NCBI GenBank assembly: GCA_027019685.1
Contig: JALUWH010000319.1
Location: forward strand, 1-5,324
Direction: 5' to 3'
DNA: 5,324 bases
Source of the DNA: Ghiorsea sp.
GTDB lineage: Bacteria > Pseudomonadota > Zetaproteobacteria > Mariprofundales > Mariprofundaceae
This document shows positions 1 to 5,324 of this stretch, one piece after another. A model generated the notes under the pieces. The model was not told the origin of the DNA. It ran no database searches and was given only the letters and a program-made list of their open reading frames with translations. The translations under genes were made by a program, and so were the position numbers. Positions within the stretch are counted from its first letter, which is position 1, and each line of letters begins with the position of its first letter.

Positions 1-1
1 T

Positions 2-979
2 GTAGAGCCAGACTTAACCTTCTTAAAACCTTGGTACCTCTCTTTACAACTTAGTGCCAAGCGTATTGATGTGATGAACCTGCAGCTTGATAACCTCAGG
101 CTTACTTTAAGCGCTGAAAAAGGTGTGGTTCGTTTAAACCCACTGAAATTTGAAGTTGCTGGCGGGCGCATTTCTGAAAACTTCACTTTATATACCAATA
201 CTTACCCTGCAACATGGAAAGAGTCTATGAAACTGAATGGAGTTGCTGTACAACCTGTTCTCAAAGCTGTTGCAGATTTTGGTAAACTTTCAGGCACTGC
301 TACTTTAAACACCAGCCTATCGGGCAAAGGTTTGCTGCCCGAAAATATAAGTAAAAACTTAAATGGCAATGGTCATTTTGTATTTGAAGATGGTCAGTTT
401 GAAGGTGTAGATATTGCCAAAGAAGTACGCAAGTTTAAAAAACAAGATGCACCCTCACAAAACACCACAGATTTTGCCCAAATGCAAGGTAGTTTCCGTA
501 TTCATAAAGGTGTACTTACCAATAACGACCTCTATATGGCATCCCCACTCTTTCGTCTTACAGGTAAAGGTAAGTTATACCTTGACCCACCCAAGTTGGA
601 CTATCATGTTCGCCCCCGTTTAATTGAATCTCTCGCTGGGCAAGGCGGCAATAGAGTTGAACGCGGTATCGAAGTTCCATTGCATATTTCAGGTCCTATA
701 GACGATATTCAGGTATCCGTAGAAATCGACAAAGATGCATTGCTAAACAGTGCTGCGGCAATCAATAATGCAGCAGGTAAACCTATTGGTGGTGTAGGCG
801 GCAAAGTGCTTGACCAAGGTTTTGTTAAAACCCGTGATGAAGAGGTTGCCAAAGCTAAGGCAGAAGCTAAACGCAAAGCCGACGCAAAAATTGCAGCTGA
901 AAAAGCACGCTTACAGGCTGATACCAAGAAAAAAGCAGAAGAAAAACTGAAAAACATGTTCAAAGGTTTTGGTTTTTAA
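2..979 (+). CDS. AsmA family protein, C-terminal part (5' end outside window)
   Basis: The frame is open from base 2 to the TAA at 977-979 with no stop, so this is the last 325 residues of a longer protein; the GTG/ATG at 71/74 lie inside the conserved region and are not the real start. The pattern is that of the AsmA C-terminal region: alternating beta-strand sequence such as LQLDNLRLTLSAEKGVVRLNP, then 'GKLSGTATLNTSLSGKG', then a NLNGNGHFVFEDGQFEGVDIA-type repeat, and a later 'VPLHISGPIDDIQ' segment. AsmA-family proteins are inner-membrane-anchored periplasmic proteins of the envelope, related to the VPS13-like lipid-bridge proteins (TamB, YhdP) and linked to outer-membrane homeostasis. The last ~49 residues (about nt 830-976) form a very Lys/Ala/Glu-rich stretch predicted to be a charged helix or coiled coil. 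The gene is followed after 3 bp by yciO, suggesting one operon. The family call is firm; the exact paralogue is not. Confidence 0.85.
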   Translation, partial: VEPDLTFLKPWYLSLQLSAKRIDVMNLQLDNLRLTLSAEKGVVRLNPLKFEVAGGRISENFTLYTNTYPATWKESMKLNGVAVQPVLKAVADFGKLSGTATLNTSLSGKGLLPENISKNLNGNGHFVFEDGQFEGVDIAKEVRKFKKQDAPSQNTTDFAQMQGSFRIHKGVLTNNDLYMASPLFRLTGKGKLYLDPPKLDYHVRPRLIESLAGQGGNRVERGIEVPLHISGPIDDIQVSVEIDKDALLNSAAAINNAAGKPIGGVGGKVLDQGFVKTRDEEVAKAKAEAKRKADAKIAAEKARLQADTKKKAEEKLKNMFKGFGF

Positions 980-982
980 ATT

Positions 983-1600
983 ATGCATGTTTTTGAACAT
1001 ATGCGTTTACATCCTGAACGCCCACAAATCAGACAAATTAAACATGCTGCCAAACTACTTAACGATGGTTGCTTTGCTGTTGTACCCACTGAAACAACCT
1101 ATGCCATCATGGTTTTACCCACTGCACTCAAAGCCCAAGAAAACATTCGCCAACTTCGTGGTTTAGATGAACATCATTTATGGTCGTTGGTCTGCAAAGA
1201 TTTGAAACAAGCCGCACAGTTTGTAAGTATCGACAACCCCTCCCATCGCATTTTAAAACACCATTTACCAGGGCCGTATACATTCATTCTCCCCGCCAAC
1301 TCCAAGCTACCCAAACGCATCTTTGGTAAACGTAAAGATGTCGGCATCCGTATGCCCGACCATGCTGTTTGCACCATGCTTTTAGAAGAGCTTGGCGAAC
1401 CACTATTAGCCACATCCATGCAATTCCCCGATGAAGATTTTATCGCTACTGACCCTGATGCCATCGAGCCGCGCATCAAACATTACAATGCTATATTACT
1501 TGATGCTGGGTGGGGTGATATGACCCCCACTACCATTGTTGATTTATGCGATGATATACCCCGAGTCTTACGCCAAGGTTTAGGAGAATGGGAAGTTTAG
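983..1600 (+). CDS. yciO: YciO-type YrdC/Sua5-domain protein
   Basis: This 205-residue protein matches the length of E. coli YciO (about 206). Its landmarks are in YciO order: an 'LHPERP' opening (residues 9-14), the nucleotide-pocket motif PTETTYAI (35-42), PGPYTFIL (96-103), GIRMP (121-125), TSMQFP (144-149) and PTTIVDL (182-188). YrdC/Sua5 proteins make threonylcarbamoyl-AMP for t6A37 of tRNA. The KxR and SxN signatures of bona fide YrdC/Sua5 are absent here: 'RQLRGLDEHH' stands at the first site and TSMQFP in place of TSAN. That is typical of the YciO branch, which should not be assumed to be the main t6A synthase; its physiological role is not settled. The start ATG at 983 follows the upstream stop by 3 bp with only a weak, distant AAAGG (962-966), so translational coupling is likely. 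An alternative in-frame ATG lies at 1001. The product should be cytoplasmic; no signal peptide is seen. Confidence 0.88.
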   Translation: MHVFEHMRLHPERPQIRQIKHAAKLLNDGCFAVVPTETTYAIMVLPTALKAQENIRQLRGLDEHHLWSLVCKDLKQAAQFVSIDNPSHRILKHHLPGPYTFILPANSKLPKRIFGKRKDVGIRMPDHAVCTMLLEELGEPLLATSMQFPDEDFIATDPDAIEPRIKHYNAILLDAGWGDMTPTTIVDLCDDIPRVLRQGLGEWEV

Positions 1601-2043
1601 ACACGGGAAAACGTTAAAAACAAATAATTATTTGTATAATAAGCTATTTCAAACCTCAACTTTCCATATTTTATTATGTCGCTTGAAGTTAGAATATCCC
1701 CATAACCGCTTTTTATTTTTGACACCTTCATATAATAAAAAATTTCGGTTGCTCCACCGAAAACGCCATAGACTTTGCAAATCCACCTTAATGTTTCAGA
1801 ACTAACTTTTCCTTGCTAGCACTGTAACTAAGAGTACCCAGTTCCAATAAATTAGAAAATATTAAAAGAACTCTAAGAGAATGTATGGGTCGACCTTTAT
1901 TGCAAGAATAAAGTTTATTACTGCTTTGTGATGTATGTCGTCGTTGCGTCCAAGTTTTCCTCACAAGCTAAAATTATAATATAAAAGTCCATACGAAGCG
2001 GAAAGGAGTTCCTCCCCCAAAAAAACATAATAAAAGCATTCAC
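1597..2043 (-). pseudogene. Possible frame-broken relic gene (function unrecognised)
   Basis: Three overlapping open stretches on the minus strand read like successive pieces of one protein. Piece A runs from about 2048 to a double stop at 1915-1920 (possible starts ATG 2028 or ATG 1992; contains 'MDFYIIILACEENLDATTTY'). Piece B, in another frame, is open from 1967 to the stop at 1788-1790 (59 codons; contains 'GRPIHSLRVLLIFSNLLELG'). Piece C, back in the frame of A, is open from 1815 to the stop at 1597-1599 (72 codons; contains 'VYGVFGGATEIFYYMKVSKI'). Two opposite frameshifts, one in 1921-1967 and one in 1791-1815, would join them into roughly 140 residues. The composition is mixed and protein-like rather than low-complexity. 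I do not recognise the family. The end overlaps the last bases of yciO. Chance openness in AT-rich DNA remains a real alternative, and part of the plus strand is also open here. Confidence 0.25.
1737..1762 (-). terminator. Minus-strand intrinsic terminator-like hairpin
   Basis: On the minus strand a 7-bp perfect stem TTTCGGT/ACCGAAA with a 6-nt loop (GGAGCA) is followed directly by six T residues (six A at 1737-1742 on the plus strand). The shape is that of a rho-independent terminator for a transcript running leftwards. No intact minus-strand gene lies upstream of it, and it would sit inside the possible relic frame, so either a non-coding minus transcript or a chance structure is possible. 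Confidence 0.35.
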
Positions 2044-2067
2044 TAAGGAAAATCCTTAGTTGTTTTT
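2042..2067 (+). terminator. Plus-strand intrinsic terminator candidate
   Basis: A perfect 8-bp stem ACTAAGGA/TCCTTAGT (2042-2049 and 2053-2060) with an AAA loop is followed by TGTTTTT (2061-2067). The stem has only three G-C pairs, so it is weaker than the hairpin at 3987-4014. It is the first terminator-like structure downstream of yciO, 440 bp past its stop, and lies about 95 bp before the next coding start. It would insulate the exported-protein gene from upstream transcription. Confidence 0.5.
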
Positions 2068-2150
2068 ACGACCTATACCTACTTAGAAAAATACCTGCAC
2101 TCCGATACATACCTTATGACTGTTGCGAGCGGTCACATAAAAAGCTTCAC

Positions 2151-2155
2151 AGGAG
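2151..2155 (+). promoter_or_regulatory. Ribosome binding site AGGAG that decides among three ATGs
   Basis: AGGAG is followed immediately by three consecutive ATG codons at 2156, 2159 and 2162. The spacing is 0, 3 and 6 bases respectively. Only the third gives a normal Shine-Dalgarno distance, so the start is placed at 2162. The choice affects only two N-terminal methionines ahead of the signal peptide. Confidence 0.75.
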
Positions 2156-2161
2156 ATGATG

Positions 2162-3976
2162 ATGTTCAAATTACTTTTTAACCTCACACTAATAGCTACA
2201 CTAACTACTTTGATGCAAAGCCAAGCATTGGCATGGGAACAACATGTTTTGCCAACATCTTTTAGCCAAAGCAGCACCCCCCACTACGGTGGCAACAAAG
2301 CACCCCTTGTATTCTCAAGCACACATATCCAAGCCATTGCTCCCAACCAGTCTGGATTATATGTGTGGGACTCTCAAAATGATGGTATCAACTGGACATC
2401 TACACGCATTACGCCCAACACCAATTTCACACAAGCTTATTTGGCTTCAAATACTTTAGCCTTAGCTTGGGGTTACAATATGGCTCCCACCATATTTCGT
2501 GACTCTGCAAACTCCGGTAGTTGGAGTGCTTCACCACATGTATGGCCGCTCGCAAGCTGGAATATCATCCATGTAAGCACTTCAACTAACGGAGACCTTA
2601 TTGTTTTAGCCACCACCCCTGATACAGGAAAACTTGTTGAAGGCGAATTGTTTATAATTCGTGGTAATGCCAATGGCTGGAGCACTGCAACCCCTATCAG
2701 TGATGCTCATACATGGGTAGCAGATGCCACCACAGTTCATCATGCTTCTGGTTTACAAAGCATTGTTTGGAGTGAACGTAATGGCACCACTTGGCAAATC
2801 ATGGTGCGTAATAGCAGCGATGGTATCACTTGGAGTGCACCACAAACGATTGTACAACATATCGCAGCACCTTATTTCCAAGAAGCTGCTGTTCAACTGG
2901 CTGCTGATACTTTGAACAATGGTGAAATCGCTTTGGCATTTACTGGCTGGAGCATGCAAGCGCATAGCCAAGTATGGAGCAAAGCATTTGACGCAATTTC
3001 AGGCGTAACAACCCAAAGCTTGAGCCTGTTACCTGATGCAGGTGACATGGTGGTACAACCATCATTGGTGACACTAGCCAACAATACTTGGGCAGTGGCA
3101 TGGCAACAAAAAACAGGCATTGATTCAGAAATTTATATGGCGCAACACAATGCTAACGGTACTTGGTCAACTGCAGTTAATGTATCCATGGATCCTATGC
3201 ATATGGACAGAGACCCACACATTACCCTTGGCTCTTCCAAAACACTTAACATTGCTTACACACGCCGCATGCAAGCTGATACAAATGAAGTATATATGTT
3301 GTCAGAAGGTGATGTGTTTGATGCTTCTTTAGATAGTGATGGTGATGGCGTTGCCGATAGCCAAGAACAAGGTTTTGACCTTGATCACGATGGTATTGAT
3401 GATGCACAGTCTGCACGCATCGCAACATGGACAAATAGCGATGGTCGGTATGCTTTGATTGTACAAGGCAATGGTGAATTACGCCAAGTTCAAGCACCAT
3501 CTTTTGCTGAAACACATATTAATGCACCACAAACACATCAAGTTTCAGGTAGCTTATTTTCTTTCCAAATTCACGCTCTTAACCCAGGAGAAACCACACA
3601 GATTCATGTATTAACACCAAATACTTTAGCTAAAAATACAACTTGGTTAAAACTAAATCCCAATGCCCAGTGGTCAGACAGTGAAAGTAATACTGTCTTT
3701 CTTGATGCTTCTGGCAAAGGTTTGATGATTTCACTCACCGATGGTGGTGTAGGTGATGAAGATGGCATGGCTGATGGAATTATTATTGACCCAGCCGCAC
3801 TCGCCACACCACAAACAAACCATGTGATTAACCCTGTTGCTACAAACCAAACAACCAATACTGAAGCTGCAGCAGGCTGTTTAGTATCCAACAATAACAA
3901 CCCATTCACTTTGTATATCATGCTTTTGATTCTTGGTGGTATTGTATTGCGTAAAAAAAGTATATCTGCACGCTGA
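2162..3976 (+). CDS. Exported choice-of-anchor U protein with beta-propeller-like region and C-terminal sorting tail
   Basis: Numbering is from ATG 2162 (604 residues). Residues 1-24 form a Sec signal peptide: basic start, hydrophobic core, ALA just before W25. Residues ~25-380 carry recurring strand-turn units with Asp-box-like turns: SQNDGINW (71-78), SSDGITW (218-224), NANGWSTA (169-176), NANGTWSTA (330-338). This resembles sialidase-like/BNR propellers, but I see no sialidase catalytic set, so binding or structure is as likely as catalysis. Residues 391-414 hold DSDGDGVAD and DLDHDGIDD, calcium-binding repeats of the thrombospondin-3/dockerin kind. Residues ~423-545 match the domain named 'choice-of-anchor U', with its typical ending DGGVGDEDGMADGIIIDP (527-544). 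The tail has the protein's only cysteine (C573), four Asn (577-580), a ~16-residue hydrophobic helix (581-596) and RKK: a CTERM-type sorting signal, closest in look to the JDVT/MYXO class. The product is probably cell-surface anchored or processed. It seems monocistronic, bounded by hairpins on both sides. Its ligand or substrate is unknown. Confidence 0.85.
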   Translation: MFKLLFNLTLIATLTTLMQSQALAWEQHVLPTSFSQSSTPHYGGNKAPLVFSSTHIQAIAPNQSGLYVWDSQNDGINWTSTRITPNTNFTQAYLASNTLALAWGYNMAPTIFRDSANSGSWSASPHVWPLASWNIIHVSTSTNGDLIVLATTPDTGKLVEGELFIIRGNANGWSTATPISDAHTWVADATTVHHASGLQSIVWSERNGTTWQIMVRNSSDGITWSAPQTIVQHIAAPYFQEAAVQLAADTLNNGEIALAFTGWSMQAHSQVWSKAFDAISGVTTQSLSLLPDAGDMVVQPSLVTLANNTWAVAWQQKTGIDSEIYMAQHNANGTWSTAVNVSMDPMHMDRDPHITLGSSKTLNIAYTRRMQADTNEVYMLSEGDVFDASLDSDGDGVADSQEQGFDLDHDGIDDAQSARIATWTNSDGRYALIVQGNGELRQVQAPSFAETHINAPQTHQVSGSLFSFQIHALNPGETTQIHVLTPNTLAKNTTWLKLNPNAQWSDSESNTVFLDASGKGLMISLTDGGVGDEDGMADGIIIDPAALATPQTNHVINPVATNQTTNTEAAAGCLVSNNNNPFTLYIMLLILGGIVLRKKSISAR

Positions 3977-3980
3977 AACC

Positions 3981-4018
3981 ATAAAAAAAGGCTCGTGATT
4001 TCTCACGAGCCTTTAAAT
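3981..4018. terminator. Bidirectional intrinsic terminator between convergent genes
   Basis: A perfect 12-bp stem (AAAGGCTCGTGA at 3987-3998, TCACGAGCCTTT at 4003-4014) encloses a 4-nt loop (TTTC). The seven A residues at 3983-3989 give a U-rich tail on minus-strand RNA, making it the terminator of the tRNA gene, which ends 7 bp away at 4022. On the plus strand the stem ends in CCUUU followed by AAAUGUUU, a poorer U-tract but still plausible for ending the surface-protein mRNA, whose stop is 10 bp upstream of the stem. One hairpin thus appears to serve both converging units. Confidence 0.9.
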
Positions 4019-4021
4019 GTT

Positions 4022-4096
<75 letters not shown>

Positions 4097-4133
4097 TTAT
4101 TGGGTGTTCGCCTCAAAGGTTTGAACCCGAAGC

Positions 4134-4168
4134 GCGGCGAATTATAGCGGCGACTTTTCATAATACAA
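4134..4168 (-). promoter_or_regulatory. Promoter of tRNA-fMet
   Basis: Reading the minus strand, a -35 TTGTAT (plus 4163-4168), a 16-bp spacer and a perfect -10 TATAAT (plus 4141-4146) precede the tRNA. The bases just after the -10 are TCGCCGCGC, a GC-rich discriminator of the kind found at stable-RNA promoters under stringent (ppGpp/DksA) control. The inferred start near 4134 gives a ~37-nt leader removed by RNase P. The stringent-control inference rests on the discriminator alone. Confidence 0.75.
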
Positions 4169-4231
4169 GCACCAAGTTTTTGATGCCATCAACATCATAC
4201 CACTCTAACCCTTACCCACAAATCATAAAGT

Positions 4232-4260
4232 TTCACACATCGACAAGCTAAATGTAATAT
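4232..4260 (+). promoter_or_regulatory. Candidate sigma70-type promoter of arsS
   Basis: TTCACA (4232-4237, 5 of 6 to TTGACA) is separated by exactly 17 bp from TAATAT (4255-4260, 4 of 6 to TATAAT). The predicted transcript start near 4267 gives a ~40-nt leader before the ATG at 4308. It is the best -35/-10 pair I see between the tRNA promoter and the gene, and points away from the tRNA, so the two units diverge. Confidence 0.5.
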
Positions 4261-4267
4261 TCGATGT
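4237..4267. promoter_or_regulatory. Operator-like inverted repeat over the arsS promoter
   Basis: A perfect 7-bp inverted repeat, ACATCGA (4237-4243) and TCGATGT (4261-4267), with 17 bp between arms, starts at the last base of the candidate -35, spans the -10 and ends at the predicted transcription start. Arm centres are 24 bp apart, a little over two helical turns. Position and symmetry fit a repressor or activator site; arsenic-responsive control is a guess from the gene, and no regulator gene is in the window. Confidence 0.35.
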
Positions 4268-4307
4268 TGTTCAGCGACTGAGTGTTAAACTGGAGTTTTT
4301 ATACATT

Positions 4308-5297
4308 ATGCGAGATATGTTGCCACTGCTTAAAAAAACAAACTTTCCTGCCATCAAACGCGCTCGTATGCACACCCTACAAGTGAATTTAGGTTATCTA
4401 TGTAATCAAACTTGCTTTCATTGCCACGTTAATGCTGGTCCTAAACGCAAAGAAATTATGGATGAAGCTAATATCAACCTTCTCATCCAATTGATGGAAG
4501 TATCAGGCATTAAAACCTTGGATTTAACAGGTGGTGCACCTGAAATGAACCCGCACTTCCGTAAATTGGTGTTGGCTGCACGCAAGTTAAACATCAACGT
4601 GATTGACCGCTGTAACTTAACCATTCTTAGTGAAGAAGGCTATGAGTGGCTGGCTGATTTCTTGGCTGATAATCAAGTTGAAATTGCGGCATCATTACCC
4701 TGTTATTTGGAAGACAATGTGGATGCACAACGCGGCAATGGTGTGTTCCAATCCAGTATTGAAGGTATTAAAAAGTTAAATGTTTTAGACTACGGCATGG
4801 AAGGCAGCAAGCTCACCTTGAATCTAGTGTATAACCCTCAAGGCATCAGTTTACCTCCCTCACAACAAAAGCTTGAAGCCGCTTATAAAGATGAATTATT
4901 AGCTCGCTATGACATCCATTTTAACGAGCTTTTCACCATCACCAACCAGCCTATCGCACGCTTTGGAAGCACGCTTGTCACTAAAGGTTTATTTGATGAA
5001 TATATGGCATTACTCAAAGACAACTTCCAACAAGCCAATGTGAAAGGCGTGATGTGCCGAACCTTAATCAGTATCGACTGGCAGGGTTATGTTTACGATT
5101 GTGATTTTAATCAAATGTTAGGGCTTCATGCACCCATTGAAGGCGAAGAAAAGTTACATATCGCTCAACTGATTGCCCAAGAAGAATTACAACAAACGCT
5201 AGGTTATGGTCTAGCAGGGCAAGCGATTACTGTGATGGACCATTGCTATGCTTGTACGGCTGGGCAAGGCTCAAGCTGTGGTGGTGCACTAGACTAG
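4308..5297 (+). CDS. arsS: Arsenosugar biosynthesis radical SAM protein ArsS
   Basis: This 329-residue protein is a radical SAM enzyme. The cluster motif CNQTCFHC (C32, C36, C39; CX3CX2C) binds the [4Fe-4S] that cleaves S-adenosylmethionine; LTGGAPEM (73-80) is the SAM-binding GGE-like motif; RCN at 101-103 and LPCYLEDNV (130-138) follow. The C-terminal part has C250, C265, C313, C316 and C324, arranged like ligands of an auxiliary cluster, in YDCDFNQMLG and HCYACTAGQGSSCGG. These blocks and the length match the ArsS family (radical SAM domain plus DUF3641 C-terminal region). In cyanobacteria ArsS acts after the methyltransferase ArsM, joining the 5'-deoxyadenosyl group to dimethylated arsenic on the way to arsenosugars. 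The ATG at 4308 has GGAG at 4292-4295, a rather long 12-base spacing; the next in-frame ATG (4317) is worse placed. No arsM or partner gene is visible, though only 27 bp remain downstream. The assignment is from motifs, and activity on arsenic is inferred. Confidence 0.9.
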   Translation: MRDMLPLLKKTNFPAIKRARMHTLQVNLGYLCNQTCFHCHVNAGPKRKEIMDEANINLLIQLMEVSGIKTLDLTGGAPEMNPHFRKLVLAARKLNINVIDRCNLTILSEEGYEWLADFLADNQVEIAASLPCYLEDNVDAQRGNGVFQSSIEGIKKLNVLDYGMEGSKLTLNLVYNPQGISLPPSQQKLEAAYKDELLARYDIHFNELFTITNQPIARFGSTLVTKGLFDEYMALLKDNFQQANVKGVMCRTLISIDWQGYVYDCDFNQMLGLHAPIEGEEKLHIAQLIAQEELQQTLGYGLAGQAITVMDHCYACTAGQGSSCGGALD

Positions 5298-5324
5298 AAG
5301 ATAATAAAACATTGCTTTAATGAA

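Larger units (their letters stand above)
1601..2161. other. 560-bp AT-rich intergenic region without an intact gene
   Basis: No convincing intact gene is visible on either strand. Contents seen: a 16-bp perfect palindrome ACAAATAATTATTTGT at 1620-1635, overlapping a TATAAT at 1635-1640 with no good -35; two more TATAAT hexamers (1731-1736, 1975-1980), also lacking a -35 at proper distance; a minus-strand terminator-like hairpin (1737-1762); a 7-bp AT-rich hairpin CTTTATT/AATAAAG at 1895-1901/1907-1913; a purine/pyrimidine hairpin GGAG-TTC-CTCC at 2005-2015 followed by a C5-A7 run; a plus-strand terminator-like hairpin (2042-2067); and a 6-bp hairpin at 2117-2135 just before the next gene's ribosome binding site. 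There is no terminator immediately after yciO, so its transcript may run to 2067. A degenerate minus-strand reading frame is listed separately. Confidence 0.6.

Noticed and set aside
71..76. GTG/ATG as the start of the AsmA-like gene
   Set aside because: The frame stays open and family-like back to base 2, and no ribosome binding site precedes it; the gene begins upstream of the window.
1620..1640. Palindrome plus TATAAT right after yciO as a regulated promoter
   Set aside because: No -35 at proper distance and no gene starts within 500 bp; the palindrome is purely AT-rich.
1719..1736. TTGACA followed by TATAAT as a promoter
   Set aside because: Both hexamers are perfect but only 6 bp apart; a 16-18 bp spacer is needed.
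1877..1982. Short plus-strand open frame opposite the possible relic (contains an in-frame ATG near 1931)
   Set aside because: Only about 17 residues follow the ATG, with no ribosome binding site; too short to support as a gene, though it weakens the strand assignment of the relic.
3246..3921. Long minus-strand open frames inside the exported-protein gene
   Set aside because: They are antisense to a well-supported secreted protein, low-complexity, and have no ribosome binding sites; shadows of the real frame.

Overview
The window looks like ordinary chromosome from a Gram-negative bacterium of moderate to low GC, most likely a member of the Pseudomonadota. The evidence is an AsmA-type envelope protein, a YciO-type protein whose closest remembered relative is E. 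coli YciO, an E. coli-like initiator tRNA with encoded CCA, and an exported protein with a proteobacterial C-terminal sorting tail. A Zetaproteobacterium or a gammaproteobacterium would both fit; the sequence alone does not decide this.

Layout. Bases 2-979 (+) are the 3' part of an AsmA-family gene that starts outside the window. Three bases later comes yciO (983-1600, +), almost certainly in the same operon. Bases 1601-2161 have no intact gene. This AT-rich stretch holds several hairpins, a plus-strand terminator candidate (2042-2067), a minus-strand terminator-like hairpin (1737-1762) and a possible frame-broken gene relic on the minus strand. Bases 2162-3976 (+) encode a 604-residue exported protein with a beta-propeller-like region, a calcium-binding-like DxDxDG segment, a domain I recognise as 'choice-of-anchor U', and a Cys + hydrophobic helix + basic C-terminal sorting tail. 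A strong bidirectional hairpin (3987-4014) separates it from a convergent initiator tRNA-fMet(CAU) on the minus strand (4022-4096), which has its own promoter with a GC-rich discriminator. Bases 4308-5297 (+) encode a radical SAM protein of the ArsS (arsenosugar biosynthesis) type, preceded by a plausible sigma70-type promoter overlapped by a 7-bp inverted repeat that could be an operator.

How the parts relate. asmA-like/yciO, the exported protein, the tRNA and arsS look like four separate transcription units with unrelated roles (envelope, cell-surface protein, translation initiation, arsenic metabolism). I see no clear new multi-gene system here. The parts most worth a second look are the C-terminally anchored surface protein, the structured and possibly degenerate 1.6-2.15 kb intergenic region, and the operator-like repeat in front of arsS.
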